Assembly (NCBI RefSeq): GCF_000172175.1
Contig: NZ_ABJL02000007.1
Span: 806,001 to 870,000 of the forward strand
DNA: 64,000 nucleotides
Direction: 5' to 3'
Source of the DNA: Bacteroides intestinalis DSM 17393
GTDB taxonomy: Bacteria > Bacteroidota > Bacteroidia > Bacteroidales > Bacteroidaceae
Shown piece after piece: positions 43,701-52,841 of the stretch. The first letter of the stretch is position 1. Each line of letters begins with the position of its first letter. The position numbers and the translations under genes are program-made. Below the pieces are notes generated by a model. It saw only the letters and a program-made list of their open reading frames with translations, was not told where the DNA came from and searched no databases.

Positions 43701-44820
43701 AATACTCTTTTGAAGTATCGTAATTTCTGATTTTTATTACACCGTTATCTTTTGTACCTAACCATAAGGTGTTATATTTATCAGTGTAAACGGCACGAAT
43801 CGGCCTTTTCTTGCTGATCGGAAGTTCATTGAGTAATATATTGGTAAATGTGTATTCGTCTTTTGTCCATGCATATACCCCTTGGCCGTCTGTGCCAATC
43901 CAGATAATATCTTGTTGTTTATCTTTCCACAAAGAGAATACACCACAATTGATGTTGAACTTCTCAACTTGGTAGTTTTGTTCAGCTATTAGTCGTATAA
44001 GACCATTTGTTTCAAATCCAATAAGAATGTCTTTATTATCAAAAGCAATAGCTCCGATTTTACCACTTTCCTGAATCGATTGCTTTAATTTTTTGATAAA
44101 ATGTAGCTTCTCTTTGTCTTTGTAAAATATGTTTCCTTCAGAATCTACCATAATTATTTTCTCGTCACTGTAGAAAGCATATTTTATGAGGTGTGGATAT
44201 ATAAAATCCGGATGTCTGACTACTTGAGGGTTATTTGTTTTTTTACCAGATATGGTATACTTTTCCATTATGCCTTTATGGTTTATCCATACCGTATCTT
44301 GTGAATCAATTATGAAACTCGATACATTGTCCAATTCCTTCTCATTATAGAAGGGGAAATTTATAAATTTATTGTCTAATTTCGAATATAGCGATAATGT
44401 ATTGGGTCTATTAAATACATATAAATAGTCTTGGCTGTCTTTGGCGATATACGAATTTTCGCCAAATTCATTATAGTATTCTTCTATAGTATTACTTTGC
44501 TGGGATAGTTTATTTAGCCCCCATTTTGTGCTAATCCATAGATAGTTCTTATCTGTTTCTATAACTTTTCTGATAACGTTACTTGAAAGACTATTTTGAT
44601 TGTTGATATCAGGCTTATATACATATATCTTTTGGCTGTCGTACATATTGAGCCCGTCATAAGTACCAATCCATAAGAATCGTTTTTCATCCTGAAATAA
44701 ACAGGTAACGGAACTATTTGATAGCCCGTCACGATTACTAATTTGTCTAAGGTTATGTGAATTGACATTTTGTATAAAACAAAATAGTAGCAGCAAAGAA
44801 AATTGAATATAATATTTCAT
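40765..44820 (-). CDS. Hybrid two-component system regulator HTCS-2
   Basis: 1351 aa from the ATG at 44820, preferred over 44838 because AGAGGA lies just upstream and it begins the signal peptide ('YYIQFSLLLLFCFIQ'). Propeller sensor (about 22-690), Y_Y_Y domain ('IPPGDYTLRVKYNDGG'), membrane helix (about 775-797), kinase with H834, receiver with D1142 in 'ITDIMMPKIDG', AraC HTH (about 1245-1345). The H-box is 'NITHEFCTP': Cys replaces the usual Arg three residues after the phospho-His. HTCS-3 (52842-56909) shares this change and long identical stretches ('DNAYFQDKVRNRYFFGGV'-like), so the two are recent paralogues. Read from its own promoter; candidate targets are GH106 and the adjacent susC. 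Confidence 0.93.
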   Translation of the reverse strand: MKYYIQFSLLLLFCFIQNVNSHNLRQISNRDGLSNSSVTCLFQDEKRFLWIGTYDGLNMYDSQKIYVYKPDINNQNSLSSNVIRKVIETDKNYLWISTKWGLNKLSQQSNTIEEYYNEFGENSYIAKDSQDYLYVFNRPNTLSLYSKLDNKFINFPFYNEKELDNVSSFIIDSQDTVWINHKGIMEKYTISGKKTNNPQVVRHPDFIYPHLIKYAFYSDEKIIMVDSEGNIFYKDKEKLHFIKKLKQSIQESGKIGAIAFDNKDILIGFETNGLIRLIAEQNYQVEKFNINCGVFSLWKDKQQDIIWIGTDGQGVYAWTKDEYTFTNILLNELPISKKRPIRAVYTDKYNTLWLGTKDNGVIKIRNYDTSKEYSNDNVTHLTTQEGLTNNAVFAFAPSNVYPILWIGSNGPGLNYYSFSDNKIHSLINNTNQDIAHVHSMSETNDSLLWIGAGNTLLKISTQRHKQGIEAKQIHAFNFKVPHKQKNNQIYAIYPENDSIIWIGMRGNGVIRLNSHTEDYSFISFDRNGIAPMSDILCIHQDQHEDMWLGTSYGLTKLKFSSNGNYDYKNFNENEGLPNNTIHGIIEDQEGHLWLSSNTGIILFDSQKNIFKNFNHRTGLDITEFSDNAYFQDKVRNRYFFGGVNGIVWIKKEKKGRSNFVPDIHFTKVRIFNKEYNIHEFEKKGSNPQNIVLNYDQNFFAISFVATDFINGENCKYSYKLENFSNVWMNTRSNEAQFTNIPPGDYTLRVKYNDGGNNNDNLIQSIRIVILPPWYQSIAAQIIYVLLALGAGFGFWHYIRRKYERRKAAISKRLNEKYKVEMYEGKLRFFTNITHEFCTPLTLIYGPCERILQHENSDAFIRKYAQIIKSNTERLNSLIQEVIDFRRMETGNQICHIQELNISKLAKEIIDSFSELAEQNQIHLETDIYPEIMWKSDYSGFTKILNNLISNAFKYTPENGIIRISIKAEGDKLNLKVYNTGKGICKESIPFIFNRYSVLDNIQENSIKGLSSRNGLGLAICQSMVELLQGTIEVESEVNQYAQFIVNLPQLEVTGKAERILNEEVPKSEPFNHKTSTEITERDNHQEESNQPEPTILMIDDNKELLWMLKDILSDEYSVLTAENGEEGLTILKQKTPDLIITDIMMPKIDGITLIKQLKSNKHTMHIPLVILSAKNTTDEKIEGIESGADAYIPKPFNTQYLKSIIKQLLKKQEELKQYYNSSASAFEFSGGHLLQQEDKKFIETAVELINRNMDNTKFGPEELAGAMQTSSRNLYRKFKNLEQLPPKDFIKEQRINYAAKLLLTTTLTIQEVMYRTAFTNRSHFYKEFGKRYNQTPKEYRESNKHKDNSLN

Positions 44821-44858
44821 TAGTAGTCCTCTTGGCATTAATCACTTTTACTGGCGAA

Positions 44859-44888
44859 CAAAGATAGTGCTCTGATTGATTTTTCCAA
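44859..44888 (-). promoter_or_regulatory. HTCS-2 promoter
   Basis: On the - strand TTG (44888-44886), 19 bp, TATCTTTG (44866-44859): an exact constitutive-type consensus, without the TGGC operator. Confidence 0.7.
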
Positions 44889-45021
44889 AATTCTATCTGG
44901 TTGAATTTAGGTTTTAACAAGATCAACTTTAGTTAAAACTAAGGTTTTATTGTCCGGGGGGATAACCTCTGCTAAAAGACTGTTGTATTCAATTTCGCCA
45001 TAACTGTATTCTCTTTGTGCA

Positions 45022-45087
45022 TTGCGGATATGAGCATGATATTGGCGAGATATTGTATATATACATATTGCTTGTACGCTAATTTTG
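45022..45087 (+). promoter_or_regulatory. susC promoter with TGGC-type HTCS operator
   Basis: Distal TTGCGG (45022-45027), proximal TGGCGA (45043-45048), TAATTTTG at 45080-45087, then CATGTAGAAACAAC. Spacing 21 and 37 bp. The leader to the ATG at 45352 is about 258 nt. The rest of 44889-45021 shows no gene. Confidence 0.7.
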
Positions 45088-45181
45088 CATGTAGAAACAA
45101 CATCAAACGTTTTCAATAGTGTATTAGTCTTTTTGCAGGTATTGAGAAAAGATACATATTATTAATTTTTGATAAATAGCG

Positions 45182-45259
45182 ATGAATATGGAAAAACATT
45201 CTTTTAATTTTTTGAGTATTTCTAAGAAGATGTCATTAGAGTACTTTTTGATAATTTGA
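45182..45259 (+). other. Leader reading frame in the susC 5' UTR (25 codons)
   Basis: ATG at 45182 (or 45188) opens a frame of 25 codons, 'MEKHSFNFLSISKK...', ending at TGA 45257-45259, 92 bp before the susC ATG. The sequence around it, TATGGAAAAACATTCT, recurs in the leader of the next susC (60236) where the frame is stopped after 6 codons. It may be a leader peptide or the vestige of an ancestral susC N-terminus. Confidence 0.4.
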
Positions 45260-45351
45260 GTTTTGGAGAATTACTCATGCTGATGTTTTAAAGGTATTTG
45301 TCTCTTTAATAAGTGTCTTTTAAAATAGAACCAATTAAAAAATATATTAAT

Positions 45352-48300
45352 ATGAAAAACATTTTTATGCTAACAAACAAAAGTGAACAAAGACTAGGAG
45401 GAAAACGGTTCTCTGCAATCCTTCTATTATTGTGTTTATCTCTGTTTACTGTTTATGGTCAGGGAAAGAAAAATATTAAGGGATTAGTCACTGATGAGAA
45501 AAATGAACCATTAATAGGAGTCAGTGTAGTGGAACTTGGTACTTCTAATGGTACAGTAACGGATATAGATGGAAAGTTTGATTTAAATGTTTCATCAAAT
45601 TCGACTTTAAAGTTTAGCTATATCGGCTACAATGTACTTGAGAAAAAGGTTGGCATACAAGCAATGATGAATGTTGTTTTAACTGAGGTTGCCTCAGAAT
45701 TGGATGAAGTTGTAGTAGTGGGTTATGGAACTGTAAAGAAACGTGATCTGACAGGCTCTGTTACATCTGTTGATTCTGAAAAACTGTTGCAGAGTCCGGC
45801 GTTATCCGCTGCTGAGGCTATTCAGGGTAAAGTTCCGGGAGTATTGATACAGAACACAAGTTGGACTCCAGGATCTACTCCGTCTATTCTTATTCGTGGT
45901 ACACGTTCTATCAAAGCAGGAAATGATCCGTTGTATGTAGTGGATGGTATTCCTATTTCAACAGCTCCTAATTTATTTGCCCCTGGTGATATAGAGTCGA
46001 TAGAGGTTCTTAAGGATGCCTCAGCCACAGCGATATATGGGTCTAGAGGTGCTAATGGAGTTATCATTATCTCAACAAAGAAAGGTAAGAAAGGAAAAGT
46101 ACAGGTTGACTATAATGGCTATTACGGAATTCAGACCATTCAAAATAAGTTGGAATTAATGGATGGATCAGAATATGCGGAGTATGTGCGTGAAGCTTAT
46201 AGAGCTGCCGGACAATATGATTCAGCAGTACCTAATATGGAACTGGATAAAACATTACCTTCGTTTACTGGCGATGATTATACTTGGCAGTCTATTGCGA
46301 TGGCTTACGATGAAAACGGTAATTATGATCCTGGTAAAGTGCGTTCCGGTGCTTTGTGGTGGAATGAAGTAGAGCGTACAGGTATAGTGACTGATCACCA
46401 ACTCGGCATCAGAGGGGGAGGTGATAAAATGCAGTTTGCTTTTAATACTACATATTTCAGGAATGAAGGCATTTATAAGAATCAAGACTACTCGCGTTAT
46501 ACGGTAAAGTTGAGTGTTGATGCGGAGGTTACTAATTGGTTGAAGATAGGAGGACAGTCACATTTTAGTCATTCATTACAGGATAGAGGTTCGAATTTTC
46601 AGGATTGCTGGCGTGTTAATCCGCTTGGACGATTGTACGATGATGATGGAGCACCTACGTTGATGACCTCGGGTGGTGACTCTCAATGGTGGAATCCTCT
46701 TCAATATTTGGAGCCTGATGCTGTAGTAAATCCGTTGAAGATTAACCGTTTCTTAGGTAGTTATTATGGAGAAATCAAACTTCCGTTAGATGGACTTAAG
46801 TATCGTGCAAATATTGGCATTGATTTCCATTCTCGGCAGGATTATTCTTTTTTATCTTCAAATGCAAGACAAGGCAATCCTAATCAGGCAAAGAATGCTA
46901 CTCAACAAACCTATGCTTATACATTTGAAAATCTGTTATTCTATGATAAGCAATTTGGAAAACACTCTATCGGGATTACTTTGCTGCAATCTATTCAGCG
47001 CAATAGAACTGAAAGTTTAAGTACTACTGTTCAGGATTTACCTTCGGATGATCTGCTTTTTAATGATATTGCGTCAGCATTGGATATAACAGGATATGAC
47101 AGTAATAACCAGGTATGGAGCCTTGCTTCTTTCATGGGGCGCTTGAACTACAATTATAAAAGCAGGTATTATGCAACATTCTCAATGCGTTATGATGGCT
47201 CTTCACGTTTAGCAGATGGACACAAATGGGTTTCTTTCCCTGCTTTTTCATTGGCATGGAGAGTAAATGAGGAAAACTTCCTTAAGAATTTTGATAAACT
47301 TGATAATTTGAAACTGCGTTTCGGATATGGTGTAACTGCCAATACTTCTATTAATCCTTATCAAACAAAGGGATTGTTATCAAAGAAGTATTATAATTAT
47401 GGAGAAAATATGGTTATTGGTTATACCTCATCCAGCTTACCGGATAAAACATTGACTTGGGAAACTACCGGACAATGGAATGTAGGTGTTGACTTTAGTT
47501 TTTTCCGTGGACGTTTGAGTGGAACAGTTGATGCTTATCTGCAAAATACACATGATTTGCTGCTTGACCGTCAGTTACCTGCTGTCTCTGGCTATACGAG
47601 TGTACTTACTAATGTTGGTAAGACAAGGAATAAGGGTATTGAAGTTAGTTTATCTACTGTGAATATACAAAATAAAGACTTTACATGGTCTACAGATTTT
47701 ATGTATTCAACTAATAAGGAAGAAATTGTAGAATTGTATAATGGGAAAGTAGATGATATAGGCAATAGTTGGTTTATAGGCGAAGCGCTTGGGGTATATT
47801 ATGATTATAAGAAAATCGGTATCTGGCAGGATACTCCGGAAGATCTTGCAGAAATCGAAAAATATAATAAGAATGGTCATAAATTTGCACCGGGAATGAT
47901 TAAACTGCTGGATATTGATGGAGATCATAAAATTACTGCAGACAATGATCGTATGATCCTTGGACAAAAACGCCCCAAACATATTTTTAATTTTAGCAAT
48001 ACATTTGTTTATAAAGGTCTTGACCTGAATGTTGTTCTTTATGGAACTTTAGGCGGAATGTTGAGAAATGCAGTTCGCGTGAATCACCAGTCTTATCGTA
48101 ATAATAGTGTGAAATTTGACTATTGGACTCCTAATAATCCCACTAATGCTTATCCGCGTCCTAACAGGTTGTATGACAATATAGAGTATGAATCTTCATT
48201 ATATTATGAAAAATCTGATTTTTTACGTGTTAAAACAATAACATTAGGGTATACATTACCTAAAAGTCTGGTTAATAAAGCAACTTTATCTAATTGTCGC

Positions 48301-48426
48301 TTATACGTTACTGCACAGAATCCTCTTGTGTTTACAAGCTACACCGGAGTCGATCCGGAAGGAGCGGCAACCTATGCTTCACCAAGTGTAAGTAGTTGGA
48401 TATTTGGTATGAATGTTTCTTTTTAA
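45352..48426 (+). CDS. SusC-like TonB-dependent glycan importer
   Basis: 1024 aa from the ATG at 45352; an earlier in-frame TTG at 45313 is unlikely. Signal peptide ends near residue 37 ('LFTVYGQ'). Regulatory-like domain ('IKGLVTDEKNEPLIGVSVV'), TonB-box region 'LDEVVVVGYGTVKKRDLTGSV', plug 'VLKDASATAIYGSRGANGVIII', barrel ending 'WIFGMNVSF'. It pairs with the SusD-like gene starting 21 bp downstream. No STN domain, so HTCS rather than anti-sigma control. Ligand is expected to be a rhamnose- or uronate-containing glycan from the neighbouring enzymes. Confidence 0.95.
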   Translation: MKNIFMLTNKSEQRLGGKRFSAILLLLCLSLFTVYGQGKKNIKGLVTDEKNEPLIGVSVVELGTSNGTVTDIDGKFDLNVSSNSTLKFSYIGYNVLEKKVGIQAMMNVVLTEVASELDEVVVVGYGTVKKRDLTGSVTSVDSEKLLQSPALSAAEAIQGKVPGVLIQNTSWTPGSTPSILIRGTRSIKAGNDPLYVVDGIPISTAPNLFAPGDIESIEVLKDASATAIYGSRGANGVIIISTKKGKKGKVQVDYNGYYGIQTIQNKLELMDGSEYAEYVREAYRAAGQYDSAVPNMELDKTLPSFTGDDYTWQSIAMAYDENGNYDPGKVRSGALWWNEVERTGIVTDHQLGIRGGGDKMQFAFNTTYFRNEGIYKNQDYSRYTVKLSVDAEVTNWLKIGGQSHFSHSLQDRGSNFQDCWRVNPLGRLYDDDGAPTLMTSGGDSQWWNPLQYLEPDAVVNPLKINRFLGSYYGEIKLPLDGLKYRANIGIDFHSRQDYSFLSSNARQGNPNQAKNATQQTYAYTFENLLFYDKQFGKHSIGITLLQSIQRNRTESLSTTVQDLPSDDLLFNDIASALDITGYDSNNQVWSLASFMGRLNYNYKSRYYATFSMRYDGSSRLADGHKWVSFPAFSLAWRVNEENFLKNFDKLDNLKLRFGYGVTANTSINPYQTKGLLSKKYYNYGENMVIGYTSSSLPDKTLTWETTGQWNVGVDFSFFRGRLSGTVDAYLQNTHDLLLDRQLPAVSGYTSVLTNVGKTRNKGIEVSLSTVNIQNKDFTWSTDFMYSTNKEEIVELYNGKVDDIGNSWFIGEALGVYYDYKKIGIWQDTPEDLAEIEKYNKNGHKFAPGMIKLLDIDGDHKITADNDRMILGQKRPKHIFNFSNTFVYKGLDLNVVLYGTLGGMLRNAVRVNHQSYRNNSVKFDYWTPNNPTNAYPRPNRLYDNIEYESSLYYEKSDFLRVKTITLGYTLPKSLVNKATLSNCRLYVTAQNPLVFTSYTGVDPEGAATYASPSVSSWIFGMNVSF

Positions 48427-48447
48427 ACTAAATAAAATAAGAATAAA

Positions 48448-50172
48448 ATGAAAACGATGAAATATAGAAAAAGCATCGACATAATTTTTACGATGGTTTA
48501 TGGATTTATCTCCCTGATAAATGTTAGTTGTGATGATTTTCTTTCAGAGAAAGAAGTTCCTCGTATAACAAGTGATTTTTATAAAACTGAACAAGGTATA
48601 CTGGCAGCTGTTGATGCCACCTATGCTTATATGCGTTTTGGAGTTGGTGGAGAGTTCTCTAATGTTTTTACAGAATTAGGCACTGATCTGATAACAGGTG
48701 CGGAGGGAGCTTTGAGTTATCCCTATAATTTATATAGTGCAACTTTGTCACCAACAGAATCGAAGTTATATAGTTTGTGGGAAAACCATTATAAAGCTAT
48801 CGGAGTGACAAACTTGGTCTTAGATGCTCTGCCGGAGGCGAGTGTATCGGAAGCAGAAAAAGAGAGTTATGGTGCTGAGATGAATTTCTTTCGTGCGTAC
48901 TTCTACTTTGACTTAGTTCAACAATTTGGCAAAATACCTTTGGTTACTAAGGCAATACAAGAACCTCAAACTGACTTCAAACGCTCTTCTGTATCAGATG
49001 TCTATAAGCTTATTGTCAGTGATTTAAGATATGCGGCAGAACATCTCCGTGAATCGGCAACTGGTACAGAACAAAGTAAGGCTACTAAATATGCTGCTGC
49101 TCATTTATTGTCTAAAGTTTATCTTACACGTGGTAGTGCAGTAACTGATCAGCGTGGACAATTATCAACTGATATGGATAGTGCTTATTACTATGCAAAA
49201 AGGGTAATAGACAGCCCTAAGTATACTTTATTGAATAACTATTCGGATTTGTGGGATGTTAACAACATGGGAAATCGTGAGGTTATCTTTTCCATTCAGT
49301 TTACTCTTGATCCGATATATAATGGAGATGGAAATAAATCTCATTTATATTGGGGATCGTGGTATGAAGATCAACCTGGTATGAAGCGTGATATAGCTAA
49401 CGGCCGTCCTTATCGTTTTCATCGTGCTACCAATAAGACGATGTTTGAGTTATTTGATCGTAAAAATGACTCCCGTTTTTATAAGAGTTTTAAATGGACC
49501 TACTATTGTAATAAAGTAACTTCTTCTTTAGCCATAGGAGATACTGCTATTTATTATAGTTTAAATGCTCCTAAGAACAGAACATATAAATATAAATATT
49601 TTCAATGGAACAAGGATGATCCAAGTAAGAATAACAGATATTATCCCATTGTGTTGAAATATGAGGATCCGTTAAGAGAAACGGCAAATGAGCAGAAAGG
49701 GGTACGCGAATGGGTACGTATGCGTCTTGGCGAGACTTACCTCATTGCTGCGGAAGCAGCAGGACGTAAGGGGGATTACAACTTGGCTGCTGATTTGATT
49801 AATGTTATTCGTGAGCGTGCTTCTTGGAAGTCCGGCGAAAAAAAGGTACCTCAATATTGGCTGGAAGAAGGTGGAGAAATGGACAACACGGAATCTACTT
49901 ATGAAAATATAAAAGTGACTGCAGATGACTTGAAAGAGAACTTTGTAGATTTTATGTTGGATGAAAGAGGACGTGAACTTTTGGGCGAATACACAAGATG
50001 GGAAGATCTGGTACGTTGTGAGAAATTGGTTGAGTATGTAAAAAAATGGAATCCAGACGCAATGAAGAATATCCAAGAGTATCACAAACTGCGTCCAATT
50101 CCTCAAAAGCATATTGACCGACTGAATCCTCGCGGTTCTGATGAGGAAGAGCAGAACCCTGGATATTTCTAA
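48448..50172 (+). CDS. SusD-like glycan-binding lipoprotein
   Basis: 574 aa. Signal with lipobox 'INVSC' (Cys near residue 28 from the first ATG; ATG 48457 is an alternative). SusD framework: 'GAEMNFFRAYFYFDLVQQFGKIPL', 'KYAAAHLLSKVYLTRG', 'WVRMRLGETYLIAAEAAGRKGDY', and C-terminal 'FMLDERGRELLGEYTRWEDLVRCEKL' ending 'EEQNPGYF'. Partner of the upstream SusC in surface capture. A terminator-like hairpin follows 24 bp after the stop. Confidence 0.95.
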   Translation: MKTMKYRKSIDIIFTMVYGFISLINVSCDDFLSEKEVPRITSDFYKTEQGILAAVDATYAYMRFGVGGEFSNVFTELGTDLITGAEGALSYPYNLYSATLSPTESKLYSLWENHYKAIGVTNLVLDALPEASVSEAEKESYGAEMNFFRAYFYFDLVQQFGKIPLVTKAIQEPQTDFKRSSVSDVYKLIVSDLRYAAEHLRESATGTEQSKATKYAAAHLLSKVYLTRGSAVTDQRGQLSTDMDSAYYYAKRVIDSPKYTLLNNYSDLWDVNNMGNREVIFSIQFTLDPIYNGDGNKSHLYWGSWYEDQPGMKRDIANGRPYRFHRATNKTMFELFDRKNDSRFYKSFKWTYYCNKVTSSLAIGDTAIYYSLNAPKNRTYKYKYFQWNKDDPSKNNRYYPIVLKYEDPLRETANEQKGVREWVRMRLGETYLIAAEAAGRKGDYNLAADLINVIRERASWKSGEKKVPQYWLEEGGEMDNTESTYENIKVTADDLKENFVDFMLDERGRELLGEYTRWEDLVRCEKLVEYVKKWNPDAMKNIQEYHKLRPIPQKHIDRLNPRGSDEEEQNPGYF

Positions 50173-50196
50173 TTCTACCTAAAAACTTATGTAATG

Positions 50197-50230
50197 TAAG
50201 GAGTTGGTTCATTATTGGGCTAACTCCTTA
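50197..50230 (+). terminator. Terminator-like hairpin after susD
   Basis: TAAGGAGTT (50197-50205) and AACTCCTTA (50222-50230) form a perfect 9-bp stem with a 16-nt loop, followed by a T-rich run (to 50250). It may be a full or partial stop of the susCD transcript. The following 50231-50474 stretch holds a possible -7 box TATTTTTG (50244-50251), a 37-codon frame from 50281 that I cannot assign, and otherwise broken frames. Confidence 0.55.
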
Positions 50231-50474
50231 TTAAATAGACTTTTATTTTTGAAGATAAAAAACTGATATTTAATACCATGAACTTGACTAAATTATTAAA
50301 AAGGGGAAACAATTCTTTTGTTGTTGCACTCCTTTGGGGGGTTACTACAGATGTAGATACTTTTTCAAAATTTGTAGGCTTAACCGACTGAAAGGTTATT
50401 GTGGGCTGAATCAGGGAGAAAAAATTCTGAAAAAACTCGAATGAAGCTGCATATGTAGCAAAACGATTTAAAGA

Positions 50475-50711
50475 ATGCTAAAAGATAAGTTACCTAATGT
50501 TACTATAGCGGGACTGGCAGTTGCTGGAAGTATCCGTTGGCTTGAGTCTTTCTTGAAAAATTCATTAGGAATATATTTTGCTGATGCTGAAGTAGAAGCT
50601 GATGGAAGTTTTCAACTAAATATAAGAGAGAAATATCAACCACAAAATGAATATGTTAAAGTATCCGTCCCGGCAATGAGTGCGGCGGTGATAATTATAG
50701 ATAAAGAATGA
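50475..50711 (+). pseudogene. 3' remnant of a deleted PUL gene
   Basis: A 78-codon frame without signal peptide or recognisable start context; a TAA lies two codons before its first ATG. The product looks like the C-terminal end of a larger protein: a helical piece 'AGSIRWLESFLKNSLGIYF' then beta strands 'EYVKVSVPAMSAAVIII'. Its TGA overlaps the ATG of the PL8 gene (ATGA), as tightly packed operon genes do, so an intact gene probably once preceded PL8. I do not recognise the family. Confidence 0.45.
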
Positions 50712-52789
50712 TTATGAAAAGGTTACTAATTATTTATCTAGCGTTATGCTTTTGGGGAGAATGCAGCTATGCTGTAGAGAAGCAGAAGGATATAGAGATT
50801 TTATATAATAGATTGTTGGAAGAATACCTATCGGATTCGATAGACGTTTCTCAAGCAGAAAAAGATTTGGCTGTTATGCAAACTGATGGTAGTTGGAAAG
50901 ACATTGATTATAAGACAGTGACTTTCTATTTCGATGCAGACCGTCATCTCAAAAGATTAAGAAACATAGCATTGGCCTATAGTAAGCCTGGAAATAAGCT
51001 ATTTCATAAGCCGGAATTGAGAAAAAAGATAGTATTGGGGTTAGACTATTTCCGGACAGTTAATCCCGATTCCGGAAATTGGTGGTATCGGGATATCGGG
51101 GCTCCTTCCCAATATATGGTTCCTCTTCTTTTGTTGAAGAAAGAACTGAAAAGAGAAGATTTGATGAGGCTTTCTGCTTACCTAGTTGATAAGACAGATA
51201 ATGTAGCACATAGAGGTAAGAACAGGACATGGGTGTCTGCAGTCTTGATACATAAGGGCTGTATAGAAGATAATTATGAGTTAATAGCCAAAGGATTTTC
51301 TTCCATTGCTTCTACCATATATGTAGAGGAGAAAGATGATGAAGGAATGAAAAGAGATAATAGTATCCATCAGCACCGTCCTCAACTTTATTCGGGTGGA
51401 TATGGAATGTCACTGATGTCTGACTTGGCAGAGTATATTACTTTAGCTAATAAGACATCTTTCATAAAATTTTTTACTCCTGATAAGATTAAGTTGGTAT
51501 CAGATGTTTTTCTGAAAGGAACACAGATGTTCGGATACAGGGAGGCATATGATTTTGGGACGATTGGACGGGGAATATGTCGGCCGAATTGCTTGAGTAA
51601 TATGTCCACGTACACATTAGATTTAATGAAAGAAGTTGATCCTATTCATGCAGAAGATTATGAAGCATGGAAAAAGCATATTAATGGTGCAGCCTTTCCG
51701 GTACCTGGAAATACACACTTCTGGAAATCGAACATTATGACTCATCATGGAGCTGATTATTACATGTCTGCCAAAGTCATATCCGTGCGCACAAATGGTA
51801 CGGAAATGCTGAATGGGCAGAATTTGAAAGGTTATTATCTACCATTAGGAGCGACTAATATAATGACTACCGGTCATGAGTATGATGACGTCTTTGTAGC
51901 TTGGGATTGGACGCGGGTACCGGGAACAACGGCGGTTGCTAATCAGTCGACTGCCGAATTACGTTGGTATCTGTTCGGATCGAATCAATTTGGCGGAGGC
52001 GTTAGCAACGCCCATAATGGAGTAATGGCTTATGAGCATGCCTATCAGGGTGTGGAAGCTCGGAAAGCTTACTTTTTTATGGGAGATGCTATGGTATGTA
52101 TGGGAAGTGGTATTAAGGCAGCCCGTACGCAGGAAGTTCGTACTTCGGTAAATCAATGTCTGGCAAATGGTGAGGTTACATATGGCTTGTCAGGGCATAC
52201 ATACCGGCTAATGGATAACTTGTCCGACAAAAAGATAGACTGGGCTTACCATGATAATGTAGGGTATATTTTCCCGCAAAATGGGAGTGTAACATTGAGA
52301 AAAGCCAAGCAAACGGGTACCTGGCGGGAACTTGAAGTAACGGCAAGTGAGCAACCTGTTACAAAAGAGGTTTTTAGTTTATGGATTTCGCATGGCACTA
52401 CTCCACAGAATGAGGATTATTGCTACATAATAATGCCTGATAAACCTCTTTCTTATTTTACAGATAAGAAGTTTGAGAATGAAATCAAAATTATAGCCAA
52501 TACGGAGCAGATACAAGCGATTGCCAATGAGAATAAGAGACAGTATGCTGTCGTCTTTTATGAACCGGGTGAAATACGGTTCTCAGATGATCTGGTAGTG
52601 GCAGTCAATAAAAAAGTTTTGTTATACATTGAGAAGAAAGACGGGCAATATGAAATAGCTGTAGCTGATCCTTTGTATAAAGAGGAGTCTGTTCAATTAA
52701 GCCTGAATGGAGAACAGATGGATATAACATTCCCTTCCGGTGACTATTCCGGTAGTTCGGTGATAAAGCATATAGCCCAAAAGCATTAA
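50708..52789 (+). CDS. Polysaccharide lyase family 8
   Basis: 693 aa. Signal peptide ('RLLIIYLALCFWGECSYA'); ATG 50708 overlaps the preceding stop and ATG 50714 is the alternative. N-terminal (alpha/alpha) toroid, then beta-sandwich domains ('HGTTPQNEDYCYIIMP'). Catalytic set of PL8: N172 in 'GKNRTWVSA', H223 and Y232 in 'IHQHRPQLYSGGYG' (nine apart, as in chondroitin AC lyase), Arg in 'IGRGICRPN' (R288/R292). PL8 enzymes cut at uronic acid by beta-elimination: hyaluronan, chondroitin, or xanthan side chains. With GH78 and GH106 nearby, a rhamnose- and glucuronate-containing polymer is more likely here than a host glycosaminoglycan. It is convergent with HTCS-3. Confidence 0.9.
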   Translation: MIMKRLLIIYLALCFWGECSYAVEKQKDIEILYNRLLEEYLSDSIDVSQAEKDLAVMQTDGSWKDIDYKTVTFYFDADRHLKRLRNIALAYSKPGNKLFHKPELRKKIVLGLDYFRTVNPDSGNWWYRDIGAPSQYMVPLLLLKKELKREDLMRLSAYLVDKTDNVAHRGKNRTWVSAVLIHKGCIEDNYELIAKGFSSIASTIYVEEKDDEGMKRDNSIHQHRPQLYSGGYGMSLMSDLAEYITLANKTSFIKFFTPDKIKLVSDVFLKGTQMFGYREAYDFGTIGRGICRPNCLSNMSTYTLDLMKEVDPIHAEDYEAWKKHINGAAFPVPGNTHFWKSNIMTHHGADYYMSAKVISVRTNGTEMLNGQNLKGYYLPLGATNIMTTGHEYDDVFVAWDWTRVPGTTAVANQSTAELRWYLFGSNQFGGGVSNAHNGVMAYEHAYQGVEARKAYFFMGDAMVCMGSGIKAARTQEVRTSVNQCLANGEVTYGLSGHTYRLMDNLSDKKIDWAYHDNVGYIFPQNGSVTLRKAKQTGTWRELEVTASEQPVTKEVFSLWISHGTTPQNEDYCYIIMPDKPLSYFTDKKFENEIKIIANTEQIQAIANENKRQYAVVFYEPGEIRFSDDLVVAVNKKVLLYIEKKDGQYEIAVADPLYKEESVQLSLNGEQMDITFPSGDYSGSSVIKHIAQKH

Positions 52790-52841
52790 TAAGCACACAA
52801 AGGCACTACTTACGTAGTGATTGCTAAGAATAAAGAACTCG

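Noticed and set aside
52804..52819. CACTAC/GTAGTG inverted repeat between PL8 and HTCS-3 as a terminator
   Set aside because: Only a 6-bp stem with no T-tract on either strand; too weak to call.
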